From positions 1 through 24,268 of the forward strand of contig SKXR01000107.1 in NCBI GenBank assembly GCA_007128275.1: 24,268 nucleotides of DNA. The letters are read 5' to 3'. Each line of letters begins with the position of its first letter. Within the stretch, counting starts at the first letter, position 1. This stretch comes from Kiritimatiellia bacterium (lineage in GTDB: Bacteria > Verrucomicrobiota > Kiritimatiellia > SLAD01). The notes below the pieces were generated by a model. The model ran no database searches. It had not been told where the DNA came from and worked only from the letters and a program-made list of their open reading frames with translations. Positions 17,701 through 24,250 of the stretch are shown piece by piece. Made by a program: the position numbers and the translations under genes.

Positions 17701-17889
17701 ACGCAAGCCGAGATCCTCGACTTCAAGACCAACGACGTACAGGAGGACACCCTCCTCGCCACCGCGGCGCATTACCGGCCCCAACTCCAGCTCTACGCCA
17801 AAGCCCTCGCCAAACTCATCGCCTACCCGGCCGAAAAGATCCCCTGCAAACTCCTCTTCACCCGGCCCGGCCGGGTGGTGACGGTATAG
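14719..17889 (+). CDS. addA: AddA-type UvrD/Rep helicase-nuclease
   Basis: A 1056-residue superfamily 1A DNA helicase with a C-terminal RecB-like nuclease, expected to unwind and digest double-strand ends with AddB to prepare recombination. Helicase motifs occur in order: Walker A ASAGSGKT (12-19), motif Ia ITFSRKAA, motif II WLIDEFQDTSDLQW (DEFQD 388-392), motif III FFVGDVKQAIYGWRGG, motif IV NTSFRSSQAVL, motif V MTIHKSKGLGFD (from 696) and motif VI LYVALTRAKRGLY (about 773). The nuclease site is Asp982 in GTFDRV and Asp1001/Lys1003 in EILDFKT. Length fits AddA family members (about 1000-1230). The ATG at 14719 and a GTG at 14707 are both possible; the GTG straddles the cassette end, and neither has a good ribosome site, so the cassette has probably displaced the original start region. 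Confidence 0.92.
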   Translation: MKPLIQHEAILASAGSGKTFQLAHRYIRLLANGVEPNRIIAITFSRKAAGEIFTAIVTHLRTAAASDTEAHNMAERIQRPELGSADFLHILRRFLNDLQRLHISTIDSFTIGILRAFPMELGIAPAFDVTNNQSIDAEHARTDALTRLFREPDQDTEAKQELLEAFKQATHGRETKTFAREFDQFIADYQEFYKLLPDQTAWGQPRRIWPDGCVWLSPASNLRTTLESLRAHAETGEWKTFARDKWYEFLTELEAWHPGLPWNRIAYLADRLLAAAHQLRNGTIDLKIYRDTYTRSGPPAEWMRTIVHHLMHLTIKASLESTQGIYRLLNRFERLYDAQIRRPGLITFDDAQFLIIQGGRVLSRAADDPTRLHIDFRLDSRLDHWLIDEFQDTSDLQWDVLRNLADEVLQDTQGTRSFFFVGDVKQAIYGWRGGNYKLFGQILEQYGARIEQRPLNTSFRSSQAVLDAVNQVFDTLPDDIPEAVREQWTAYWGVHTCRDDKPPPPGHMAFIEAGEDRLDQEACYRACADLLREIDPLRRGLTVAILVRQGKTAKAVANVIRAVCPDIPVAIEGESEVADNPVVLLLLALVHYAAHPGDTLAREHIRMSGITASPPDPASLLMEIHRRGYQAFLRRWSDVLNETHPLDDFGLYRLHALIDAAGEFDATGKRHPDDFTAFIRAYTFPEQAADSTVRIMTIHKSKGLGFDLVLLPELTGGIVAGLDRGIHVARDAAGHPDWALLMPNKSVRAQDPVLHRESVQAEYDGTFESLCVLYVALTRAKRGLYCIAAPPPKTTSSLNFASYLRLQLGGDMGANPTDALTLNKKEYGVIHQCGEPDWFKTCAPPKQAAATKAKPLPPRFPKKKSKQRRLLQVSPSSRAEEPRAAHMLFEPKVTRSLDFGTAVHGLFEQVDWSDTVNTDEAIAQWRATVPVPDNEAVEHFKVALSKPEFQAALAKPDGNVTLWREQMFEAVIDDEWITGTFDRVIIVRDPSGRVTQAEILDFKTNDVQEDTLLATAAHYRPQLQLYAKALAKLIAYPAEKIPCKLLFTRPGRVVTV

Positions 17890-17961
17890 GCGCGAATGCG
17901 TAACCCGCACAGCGGGAAAGTGGAATAAGAATACTTGTTATTATAGTTTAAGGCATTATCC

Positions 17962-17967
17962 TATAAT
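17962..17967 (+). promoter_or_regulatory. Perfect -10 box (TATAAT) in an AT-rich island before fic
   Basis: TATAAT lies in a roughly 50-bp AT-rich stretch (17922-17971) that stands out from the GC-rich surroundings. TTATAG lies 15 nt upstream and TTGTTA 21 nt upstream, so the -35 element is uncertain. Transcription would begin near 17974, after the first possible ATG (17972). Confidence 0.5.
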
Positions 17968-18001
17968 ACTGATGGCAGTTATTGTTAGGATCGCGTTTGA
18001 T

Positions 18002-19177
18002 ATGAGACGGCAGTTACAGGGTCGATTTGAGTATAGGACTACGGTCGGCGTGACCGTGCGGGCTTTTGTGCCTGCGCCTCTCCCGCCACACCCCCCTATT
18101 GCCTGGTCGCCGGCGTTGCGCCGGGCTTTCGACGAGGCGCTCCATGCGCTGGGTCGGCTGGACAGCGTGGCGCTCCTGCTTCCCGATGTTTCGCTCTTTC
18201 TTTATACGCATGTGCGTAAAGAGGCGGTGCTCTCGTCCATGATTGAGGGCACACAATCTTCCCTTTCCGATTTGCTCCTCTTCGAGTTGGAGGAACGGCC
18301 CGGGGTCCCGCTCGATGATGTCCGCGAGGTGAGCAATTATGTGGCCGCGCTGAATCATGGTCTCCAACGCCTTCGCGAAGGCTTTCCCCTCTCACTCCGC
18401 CTACTTCGCGAAATCCATGCGCTCCTGCTCGCAGGCGGGCGCGGCGGCGATAAGTTGCCGGGTGAGTTTCGACGCAGTCAGAATTGGATCGGCGGAACCC
18501 GGCCCGGCAATGCCGTGTTTGTTCCTCCACCGCCGGAACACGTCATGCCATGCATGAGCGCGTTGGAGTTGTTCCTGCACAATCAGCCCGAACCGGTGCC
18601 CCCCTTTCTGAAAGCCGCCCTGGCGCACGCGCAGTTTGAAACCATCCACCCGTTTCTGGACGGGAACGGACGACTCGGCCGTCTTCTGATCACCTTGCTC
18701 CTTTGCGAGAGCAACCTGCTGCGGGAGCCCATGCTCTATTTGAGTCTTTTCTTCAAGACGCATCGACAAACCTACTACGACCTGCTCAATCAAGTGCGGC
18801 TAACCGGCGACTGGGAGGCTTGGCTCGATTTCTTTGCCGAGGCGGTCGCCGAAACCTGCCACCGCGCTGTGGAAACGGTGCAACGGCTTGAACGCATGGC
18901 CCGGGCCGACCGGGACCAACTGCGCACACTGGGCCGCGCCGCGGGCTCCGCGTTGCGCGTGCACCATGAATTGCTGGCCCGCCCCATCAACACCTCGCAG
19001 ACCCTGGCCCGCAGCACCGGCCTGACCCCCATGACCGTCAACAAATCGCTGGAACACCTCCGCCAACTCGACATCATTCGCGAACTCACCGGCCAACGCC
19101 GCAACCGCATCTTCGCCTACACCCAATACATCAACATCCTCAATGAAGGCACGGAGCCACCGGAGGGGGGAGGATGA
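18002..19177 (+). CDS. Fic family protein (class II) with winged-helix C-terminus
   Basis: A Fic-domain enzyme that by family knowledge transfers AMP from ATP to a protein hydroxyl (AMPylation). Residues about 20-100 form the Fic_N region with the inhibitory-helix motif S78-S-M-I-E82-G83, which fits (S/T)xxxE(G/N). This places it in class II, where an N-terminal helix of the same protein blocks the active site. The catalytic motif is HPFLDGNGRLGR at 216-227, complete with His216, Asp220 and both Arg residues. PPPPEHV is the flap-like segment. Residues about 310-380 look like a winged-helix domain (TSQTLARSTGLTPMTVNKSL), which suggests DNA binding or autoregulation. The ATG at 18002 is preferred: AGGA lies 11 nt upstream, and the -10 box leaves the ATG at 17972 without a leader. 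No partner antitoxin gene lies beside it, as expected for class II. Confidence 0.93.
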   Translation: MRRQLQGRFEYRTTVGVTVRAFVPAPLPPHPPIAWSPALRRAFDEALHALGRLDSVALLLPDVSLFLYTHVRKEAVLSSMIEGTQSSLSDLLLFELEERPGVPLDDVREVSNYVAALNHGLQRLREGFPLSLRLLREIHALLLAGGRGGDKLPGEFRRSQNWIGGTRPGNAVFVPPPPEHVMPCMSALELFLHNQPEPVPPFLKAALAHAQFETIHPFLDGNGRLGRLLITLLLCESNLLREPMLYLSLFFKTHRQTYYDLLNQVRLTGDWEAWLDFFAEAVAETCHRAVETVQRLERMARADRDQLRTLGRAAGSALRVHHELLARPINTSQTLARSTGLTPMTVNKSLEHLRQLDIIRELTGQRRNRIFAYTQYINILNEGTEPPEGGG

Positions 19178-19315
19178 TGAATCGAGGAATGTCTGCTGAT
19201 GCGCACTCGGGAAATCCGTCGTCCCGGTCGCGTGGCGCCCGTGGCGTAGCCGCCAAAAGGCGAAGAGTCGCGTAAAAGTTTGGTGTTTGCTCCCGGCGCA
19301 TGGTATGGGTTCGGC

Positions 19316-20713
19316 ATGAGAGATGACGCGGAATTCGATGAAGAAACGCCGGAAGAACGGCGCATCCGCCAGTTGAGAAATCAGCTCGACGAAATAACCG
19401 GCGGCGAGATGATTTTAGGCGGCCCCGACGACAAGTTGCCGCTCGACATGCAAATCTCTTTTCTCGAACGGGTTATTCAACACGAACTCGCGCCCCGCAC
19501 CTCGTGGCATGAGAAGCTGAAGGCAACCGGCTACTCCATGCCCGATCCCGACAGCCTGGACGACGAGGCATTGGGCATCGAGCTGTGGCAGGCGATTCAG
19601 CGCCTCGCGGAACTGCGCGTCTTTCTCTTTTCAACCGACCACCTCTCCGATCGCGCGTTGTACGAGGAACTCTACACCGAACACCTGAACGACGACATCC
19701 CGGACATTCCCATGGATGAAGATTCGGCCTGCCATATCGATCTCGCCGGTTCCGGGAGTGAGGAGGATATCCACACCTGGCTCACCTATTACGCGCGCGA
19801 CGAAGATCGGGAGCTTTGGCAAACCGAGTATCCTGATGAAACCCTTCCGCCTCGACGCCAACCGCCGTTCGATCGAGACCAGTATTTGCCCAAAAGGGAG
19901 TCCGGCTCCGAGGTTCTTGCGCAGGCGATAGACCAATTGATTTGTGCGGACTGGGAGAAGGATGATGGCCCCATCCGCTTATCCAATCAGCTACCCCACG
20001 CAGCGATTGAGCATCTGCCGATCCTCGTCACCGCCCGACTTCTGATGGAGCACCTGCGCGATACCGCGAAGGTTAAGGCCACGGCCGGCCTCGGCAATCT
20101 GCCTCGCCGTGTGGTGTCCGCCTTGTATGACAAACTTCCTTTCACCACGCACGAACGCGACGTACTGGATCGCTTCTCTAAAGTGAAGAACGAGGAAGAC
20201 CTATGGCTGCTGCATGCGGCCAGAATCACCTGCGAAGCGGCGCGCCTCATCAAGAAACAGAAAGGCTATTTCTCCATCACGAAAACCGGACGCGACCTGC
20301 TTTCCGGCGACCGCGTCGGCGAGCTATATCGCATGCTGTTCATCTCCTTTTTCAGGAAGATTTCCCTCGCGTACCACGACCGCTTGCGGCCGGACCTGCC
20401 GGGCATCCAAGACTCCCTCGCGGTCATTTTGTGGCGTCTTGGCATGGTGGCCCAAGACTGGATTACTTTGGAAGACCTCACGCACCAGACGTTGTTGCCG
20501 TTCGTGCTGAATGAAGTCATCGAATTCGAATCGTCAATGACTTATGGGAAGCCCGGCGAAACGCTGGAATACCGTTTATGGCGTCATTTATGCAAGTTCG
20601 GACTGCTTGAGCAGGACCCGCCGGACGATGACCGGGACTTCATGCAGGAAGTTCAGGCCTATCGCGTTACCCCGCTTTTTGAGCAGTTTCTTCATTTCAA
20701 CGTGACCATTTGA
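19316..20713 (+). CDS. Conserved hypothetical protein, 465 residues
   Basis: I do not recognise a named family. The N-terminal part (about 1-190) is acidic and charged, starting DEETPEERRIRQLRNQLDEITGGE and continuing with FLFSTDHLSDRALYEELYTEHL and CHIDLAGSGSEEDIHTWLTYYA. The C-terminal part (about 215-465) is mostly helical, with LPILVTARLLMEHLRD, GNLPRRVVSALYD, HAARITCEAARLIKKQKGYF and SITKTGRDLL, a pattern like a winged-helix or plasmid pRiA4b ORF-3-type C-terminus. No catalytic motif, signal peptide or membrane segment is visible. The ATG at 19316 was chosen over a TTG at 19280. It follows fic on the same strand after 138 bp, so co-transcription is possible but uncertain. Confidence 0.78.
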   Translation: MRDDAEFDEETPEERRIRQLRNQLDEITGGEMILGGPDDKLPLDMQISFLERVIQHELAPRTSWHEKLKATGYSMPDPDSLDDEALGIELWQAIQRLAELRVFLFSTDHLSDRALYEELYTEHLNDDIPDIPMDEDSACHIDLAGSGSEEDIHTWLTYYARDEDRELWQTEYPDETLPPRRQPPFDRDQYLPKRESGSEVLAQAIDQLICADWEKDDGPIRLSNQLPHAAIEHLPILVTARLLMEHLRDTAKVKATAGLGNLPRRVVSALYDKLPFTTHERDVLDRFSKVKNEEDLWLLHAARITCEAARLIKKQKGYFSITKTGRDLLSGDRVGELYRMLFISFFRKISLAYHDRLRPDLPGIQDSLAVILWRLGMVAQDWITLEDLTHQTLLPFVLNEVIEFESSMTYGKPGETLEYRLWRHLCKFGLLEQDPPDDDRDFMQEVQAYRVTPLFEQFLHFNVTI

Positions 20714-20727
20714 TTCCCGCTTCACCC

Positions 20728-20749
20728 CTTTGCGTCCTCCTCGACCCTT
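20728..20749 (+). repeat. CTTTGCG-type repeat remnant
   Basis: CTTTGCGTCCTCC is identical to the start of the right end of the GxxExxY cassette, and the next nine bases match with three differences. It lies just after the stop of the 465-residue protein gene and before the end of vapC. No second arm or gene is attached. Confidence 0.6.
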
Positions 20750-20792
20750 GCTTCAAAAGACATTCTTGCGCTTTTCTGCAGCAGGTTCCCGC

Positions 20793-21191
20793 TCAATACG
20801 TCTCGACGATGAGACCGAGGATATGACGGTAATGGTCGAGATCGCGGGTCAGCAAAGGAATACCGCGCACCTTTGCGGTCACGCCGATTAACAAATCCAT
20901 GGTAGGGATCGGGGTTCCCCGCCGACGCAAGGCGACTTCGGTCTCGCCATACGCCACGGCGAATGATTCGTCGGGATAGATCACCGTCAGATTGTCGGTC
21001 AGGCGTTCGACGCTGCGAAGTTCCTTTTCCGCATGACGCGCCAGTCGGGCGCCGGCCTGAAGTTCACAGATCACGAACACAGATGCAAAGAGCGGTGCGT
21101 CACCCAGCCGTTCCAGTGCGTTCATCGCCGGACCGCGTCCGCGACGCGCCTCGCGAAGGAGATCGATGCAGAATGTCGTATCCACAAACAT
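20793..21191 (-). CDS. vapC: VapC-type PIN-domain ribonuclease toxin
   Basis: A 132-residue PIN-domain endoribonuclease, the toxin half of a type II toxin-antitoxin pair. The acidic metal-binding residues are all present: Asp4 in MFVDTTFCID, Glu43 in VICELQAGARL, Asp99 in PTMDLLIG and Asp117 in LLTRDLDHY. Length and order fit VapC. The gene starts 6 bp after the antitoxin stop, as usual for translationally coupled VapBC operons. The cellular target, commonly tRNA or rRNA in this family, cannot be read from sequence. Confidence 0.93.
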   Translation of the reverse strand: MFVDTTFCIDLLREARRGRGPAMNALERLGDAPLFASVFVICELQAGARLARHAEKELRSVERLTDNLTVIYPDESFAVAYGETEVALRRRGTPIPTMDLLIGVTAKVRGIPLLTRDLDHYRHILGLIVETY

Positions 21192-21197
21192 CCTGCT

Positions 21198-21443
21198 TCA
21201 CCCTTCCGAATCCAGGACGGATGACGACGCCAATGAATCTTCTCGCGACCGCACAACCTCTTCCAGGTGTTTCAATGTCTCGTCTGCAACCCCGAGGTTC
21301 GGTGCCGCGTTCAACAAGGATCGCGCCGTCCTCACCGGCCGAAGCCGCCGCTTGATGACCTTGCTGAAGGACTCGTTCCCGCGCTTCTCCGCGCTCAACA
21401 ACTTATACGCCGCCATATCAATGGTAATCGTCTTGACTGCCAT
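21198..21443 (-). CDS. vapB: VapB-type antitoxin
   Basis: An 81-residue antitoxin starting MAVKTITIDMAAYKLLSAEK, with NESFSKVIKRRL after it. This is the pattern of short AbrB/RHH-like antitoxins paired with PIN toxins (DUF217-like). The N-terminal third is the likely DNA-binding and dimerisation part; the acidic C-terminal tail (ETLKHLEEVVRSREDS) would bind and inhibit the toxin. The ATG has GAGG 5 nt upstream. By analogy the complex represses its own promoter, which should lie in 21444-21540. Confidence 0.88.
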   Translation of the reverse strand: MAVKTITIDMAAYKLLSAEKRGNESFSKVIKRRLRPVRTARSLLNAAPNLGVADETLKHLEEVVRSREDSLASSSVLDSEG

Positions 21444-21571
21444 AACCACCTCACAATCTACACACACTTACAGTGCACTTATTTCAGCCTTGAGTCAACC
21501 AATTAATTCCGCCGTGAGACAGACACGAGAATATCTTTGCGCATTCTTGAGCCCTTCTGCGGCCATCTCCC

Positions 21572-21597
21572 CTTCGCGGCCTTCGCGATCTTTGCGG
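21572..21597 (-). repeat. CTTTGCG-type repeat remnant after the phosphoesterase gene
   Basis: Matches the right end of the GxxExxY cassette at about 20 of 26 positions (CTTCGCGGCCTTCGCGATCT...). It lies 9 bp beyond the stop of the phosphoesterase gene, between it and vapB. Only one arm is present. Confidence 0.5.
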
Positions 21598-21605
21598 TAG
21601 AACGC

Positions 21606-22634
21606 TTACAGATGCGCCGGGCGACGGGCGGTCCAGCCGTATTCGATGTATTCCCAGTCGATCCGTCCGGGTTGGAGCGTGACCATGCCGAAACCCTCGT
21701 TGGTGCCGTGCCATTCGCCGCGCCACCATCGCCCGCAGATCGCGCCGCCGGTGATGAAGGTCGTCCCCCGCCAACGAATGAGTTCATCCACATGCACATG
21801 CCCCTGCAACACGAGCAACAGGTTATGCGCGCGAAACACGTCCAGCACCTCCCGATTGTTCTCCACCACGCGATGGAACGGATTGGCGATCGTCGCCCCT
21901 TCCGTCGCCTGCGTGAAGTTGGTCAACAACGGGATGTGCGTGCCCAGGATGATGGGCGTGTCGGGGTTCACCTCCGCCAGATCTTCTTTCAGCCACGCCA
22001 ACTGCTCGTCGTCAATGTATCCGCGATAGCGTTGCGGACGGCGCAATACCTCGATGGGGTCGAGGAAGATAAAATGATACCCCTGCGCGTCGAACGATCG
22101 ATACGTGCGATCCAGAGCAAAGTGATCGAGAAACTCGCGACGCGGATTCTCGCTGGGCGGCGTGCCGTCATCCGGGTCCGCGGCCACCAGGTCATGATTC
22201 CCGATCATGGGGTGCACGTCAGCTCGTAAAGAGCGGTGCATCTTCATGTACGCGTTCCATCGAGGCGCCACGGTTTCAGAACTGGATTGAAAGCCGTCGG
22301 TGATCAGGTCGCCGCCCGCAATCGCGAGTTCCGCTCCTTGTTCGTTCATCTTCGCGGCGGCCATGTCGAGCGCCAACGGCGTGTCCCATTCCACGCGGGT
22401 ATGTAAATCCGTGTAATACAGGAGGCGCAACGTCCCGGCGTCCGCCGTCGGCGACGCCCACGACACGCGCCACGGCGAAAGCCAGACAAACCCGGCGCCG
22501 GCGGACAACGTCCGCAGGAAATCGCGACGTGTCGGGTTGTATTCGGGCCCCTTCATGACAACGGGAAACCCACCCCTCGGTCCCCTCCAAGGAGGGGATG
22601 TGTGCTGTTCTTGCTCGAACTTTTTCCCACTCAT
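21606..22634 (-). CDS. Tat-exported calcineurin-like metallophosphoesterase
   Basis: A 342-residue metallophosphoesterase. The metal-binding motifs are complete: Asp76/His78 in YYTDLHTR, Asp109 in AGGDLI, Asn146/His147 in IGNHD, the His in LGTHIPLL and the GHxH pair in LQGHVHVD. A twin-arginine signal is visible as TRRDFLRTLSAGAGFVWL (Arg36-Arg37), so export in folded form to the periplasm is likely; the substrate is unknown. The start overlaps the VanZ-like stop as ATGA and has GGAGG just upstream, which supports 22634. A downstream ATG (22556) would place the twin arginines at residues 10-11, but it lacks a ribosome site. Residues about 11-24 (HTSPPWRGPRGGFP) are translated from a dispersed repeat. 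Confidence 0.9.
   Translation of the reverse strand: MSGKKFEQEQHTSPPWRGPRGGFPVVMKGPEYNPTRRDFLRTLSAGAGFVWLSPWRVSWASPTADAGTLRLLYYTDLHTRVEWDTPLALDMAAAKMNEQGAELAIAGGDLITDGFQSSSETVAPRWNAYMKMHRSLRADVHPMIGNHDLVAADPDDGTPPSENPRREFLDHFALDRTYRSFDAQGYHFIFLDPIEVLRRPQRYRGYIDDEQLAWLKEDLAEVNPDTPIILGTHIPLLTNFTQATEGATIANPFHRVVENNREVLDVFRAHNLLLVLQGHVHVDELIRWRGTTFITGGAICGRWWRGEWHGTNEGFGMVTLQPGRIDWEYIEYGWTARRPAHL
22562..22600. repeat. Dispersed hairpin repeat inside the phosphoesterase N-terminus
   Basis: TCCCCTCC-AA-GGAGGGGA (22581-22598) is an 8-bp perfect stem with a 2-nt loop, flanked by CCCACCCCTCGG. The same kind of CCCCTCC...GGAGGGG...AGGGGTGGG unit is a common intergenic repeat in several bacterial groups. 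Here it falls in frame within the coding region. Confidence 0.65.
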
Positions 22635-23884
22635 GCTCCTCCCTTGGCGTACCGTGCATAATAGCGCCAGCCCGCTTCGAGTACAAGGATAGCGACGAGG
22701 ATCGCCAGCCAGAAATGGTGTTCCCGCCAACGCGTGACGAGCTGCGTGCTGACCGCGCTGACATAGGGCCGATCGGAAATCTGTTGCTCCCGCATATACG
22801 CGAGGTAATCCGGTGTCGCCGCGTAGCGGGATGCGTGCAGGGTGTTTGAGAAATACTTCTCCATGATCATGTGCTCGCGGTACGCCACCGTGTAGTGCTG
22901 TGCGTGCTCCGGGGAGCCCTCCTCCTGTTCGCGCGCATGACCACGGAAACGGTCCCGACGAAACAGATGCACACGCGCCTCGTGCGCAAAGGGGTCGACG
23001 GCCGGCGTATAGGTATTGAGGAAGTCGCCGTAACGCCGGGGATCATGATAGCGATTCAGGACCGCCGCAACCTCTTCCGCGCGTTCCCGATCCTGGCGCG
23101 CCAACTGTTCGAGCGTGAAACGGGAAAAGAATACGCCAATGTCCGGGTCTTCGTAGCGATGGCCGTACTCGATCATAATGCTTTCGTTCGTGCGCAGAAA
23201 ATCGAGACCGGGAACCCGCGAGGCGTACCACTCCACGCGCGGAATGGTGTTTGACGCGCAGAGGCCGAGCACGATGAACTGCGCCATCGCCAGCCGGGCC
23301 GTCAGCCGCACACCGGCCACACTTGGTTTGCCGGCAATCAACGGCGGTCGAATGCCGCGGCTGACGCCGACCTGGACCAGGACGGCGCTACCGAAGTTGA
23401 GCCCGATGTCGCGGAAATCGAAAAGGCGACGCGGCGTGATCCATTGAATGATCTCGTCCACCGTGCCGAGCAGACCGGCGATCAGCGCGGCGGCCACGTA
23501 GATGCTGACATCCCGTAACCGATGCAGGAGCGCGCGATAGGTCAACACGCTCAACACGCCGTATTGAATGAAGTGCAGCGCCTCTTCGGGATTCGTGCGG
23601 AGCTGCCAGGTCCACGCCACAAAAAGAGCGGCCGTTGCAATCAGCCACACCATGTTCCCTGCGCGCAGGGTCGCGGCGCGGCGCCGTAGATAGAGCACCG
23701 CCCAGGTCAGTGCGAGGCCGATAGCCAGCAACACGATCCACGTGAAGGCCTCCCGCCCCCAGCGATCATCCACAACCCGCTGCACGGCCCGCGCCAACGG
23801 AATGAACGTATAGATGAAGAGGGTCCATACACCCACGTACAGCCATGACAGGCATGCACGTTCTCTGGGCGGACGCTGAAACAT
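22631..23884 (-). CDS. VanZ-like family membrane protein
   Basis: A 417-residue protein with an N-terminal membrane domain of the VanZ-like family. Four to six hydrophobic segments lie between residues about 12 and 175. The family signature runs from EEALHFIQYGVLSVLTYRAL (100-119) to GTVDEIIQWITPRRLFDFRD (140-159), with Glu101, His104, Asp143 and Glu144. Residues about 205-385 form a long charged soluble region (RYEDPDIGVFFSRF, HDPRRYGDFLNTY, REHMIMEKYFSNTLH) that I do not recognise, then a last helix (HFWLAILVAILVLEAG). VanZ itself gives low-level teicoplanin resistance; most relatives have no known role. The ATG at 23884 was chosen over a TTG at 23920. The stop overlaps the phosphoesterase start by 4 bp, so the two are probably translated together. 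Confidence 0.88.
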   Translation of the reverse strand: MFQRPPRERACLSWLYVGVWTLFIYTFIPLARAVQRVVDDRWGREAFTWIVLLAIGLALTWAVLYLRRRAATLRAGNMVWLIATAALFVAWTWQLRTNPEEALHFIQYGVLSVLTYRALLHRLRDVSIYVAAALIAGLLGTVDEIIQWITPRRLFDFRDIGLNFGSAVLVQVGVSRGIRPPLIAGKPSVAGVRLTARLAMAQFIVLGLCASNTIPRVEWYASRVPGLDFLRTNESIMIEYGHRYEDPDIGVFFSRFTLEQLARQDRERAEEVAAVLNRYHDPRRYGDFLNTYTPAVDPFAHEARVHLFRRDRFRGHAREQEEGSPEHAQHYTVAYREHMIMEKYFSNTLHASRYAATPDYLAYMREQQISDRPYVSAVSTQLVTRWREHHFWLAILVAILVLEAGWRYYARYAKGGA

Positions 23885-24250
23885 GGCGACAAAATACCCC
23901 GCCGCCACCCGCGTTGGCAATCAAACGCGCCGTGGTTGACCCGACACGCTCATCGCCTTGGGGCTATGGCGGGATCAGACTTGAACGGTTTTCAGCCGGG
24001 GCCCCTCCCGCCCGTCAACGGCGATATGGGCCTTTTCCCTGCCTTTTTGGAGGCTTTGAAGAATATATACACTTGATGATTGCTTTTTCGGAGATGGGGA
24101 AGGCATGCTGTGCTCTAGTTTGTAGAGAGTAGTTCAGTGAGTTGGTAGGTTGCCCTTCGCATGCACGAGCATGGTGGGAGTCGATCCGAAACCCGAACGA
24201 GTCGGGAACAGTCACGGAAGTCTCCCCACAGCAGAAAGAGAAAAGTAATT
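23885..24250. other. Divergent intergenic region of 366 bp
   Basis: It separates the VanZ-like gene (-) from the gene beginning at 24251 (+) and must hold both promoters. The left half shows no convincing sigma70 pair. An AT-rich AATATATAC lies at 24062-24070. The right half folds into the leader structure listed separately. Confidence 0.6.
24113..24250 (+). promoter_or_regulatory. Structured 5' leader RNA candidate
   Basis: Several exact helices precede the ATG. CTCTA/TAGAG pairs at 24113-24127, and CATGC/GCATG encloses ACGA at 24160-24173. A nested set follows: GTGGGAG (24174-24180) with CTCCCCAC (24222-24229, one bulge), enclosing CCG (24186-24188) with CGG (24215-24217), enclosing CCCGA/TCGGG (24192-24206). 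The outer helix ends 21 nt before the start codon. I cannot match it to a named riboswitch class. Confidence 0.45.

Noticed and set aside
17904..17916. CCCGC-ACA-GCGGG hairpin just after the addA stop, as a terminator
   Set aside because: A perfect 5-bp stem, but it is followed by AAAGTGG rather than a T tract on either strand, so an intrinsic terminator cannot be claimed.
11438..20713. The whole 11.4-20.7 kb plus-strand run as a single defence operon
   Set aside because: AddAB-like proteins are ordinary recombination enzymes, fic has its own promoter candidate, and gaps of 112 and 138 bp separate the later genes.
24150..24230. Cobalamin riboswitch in the right-edge leader
   Set aside because: GGGAACAGTC and TCCGAA recall parts of the B12 element, but the B12-box core and arrangement are not there.
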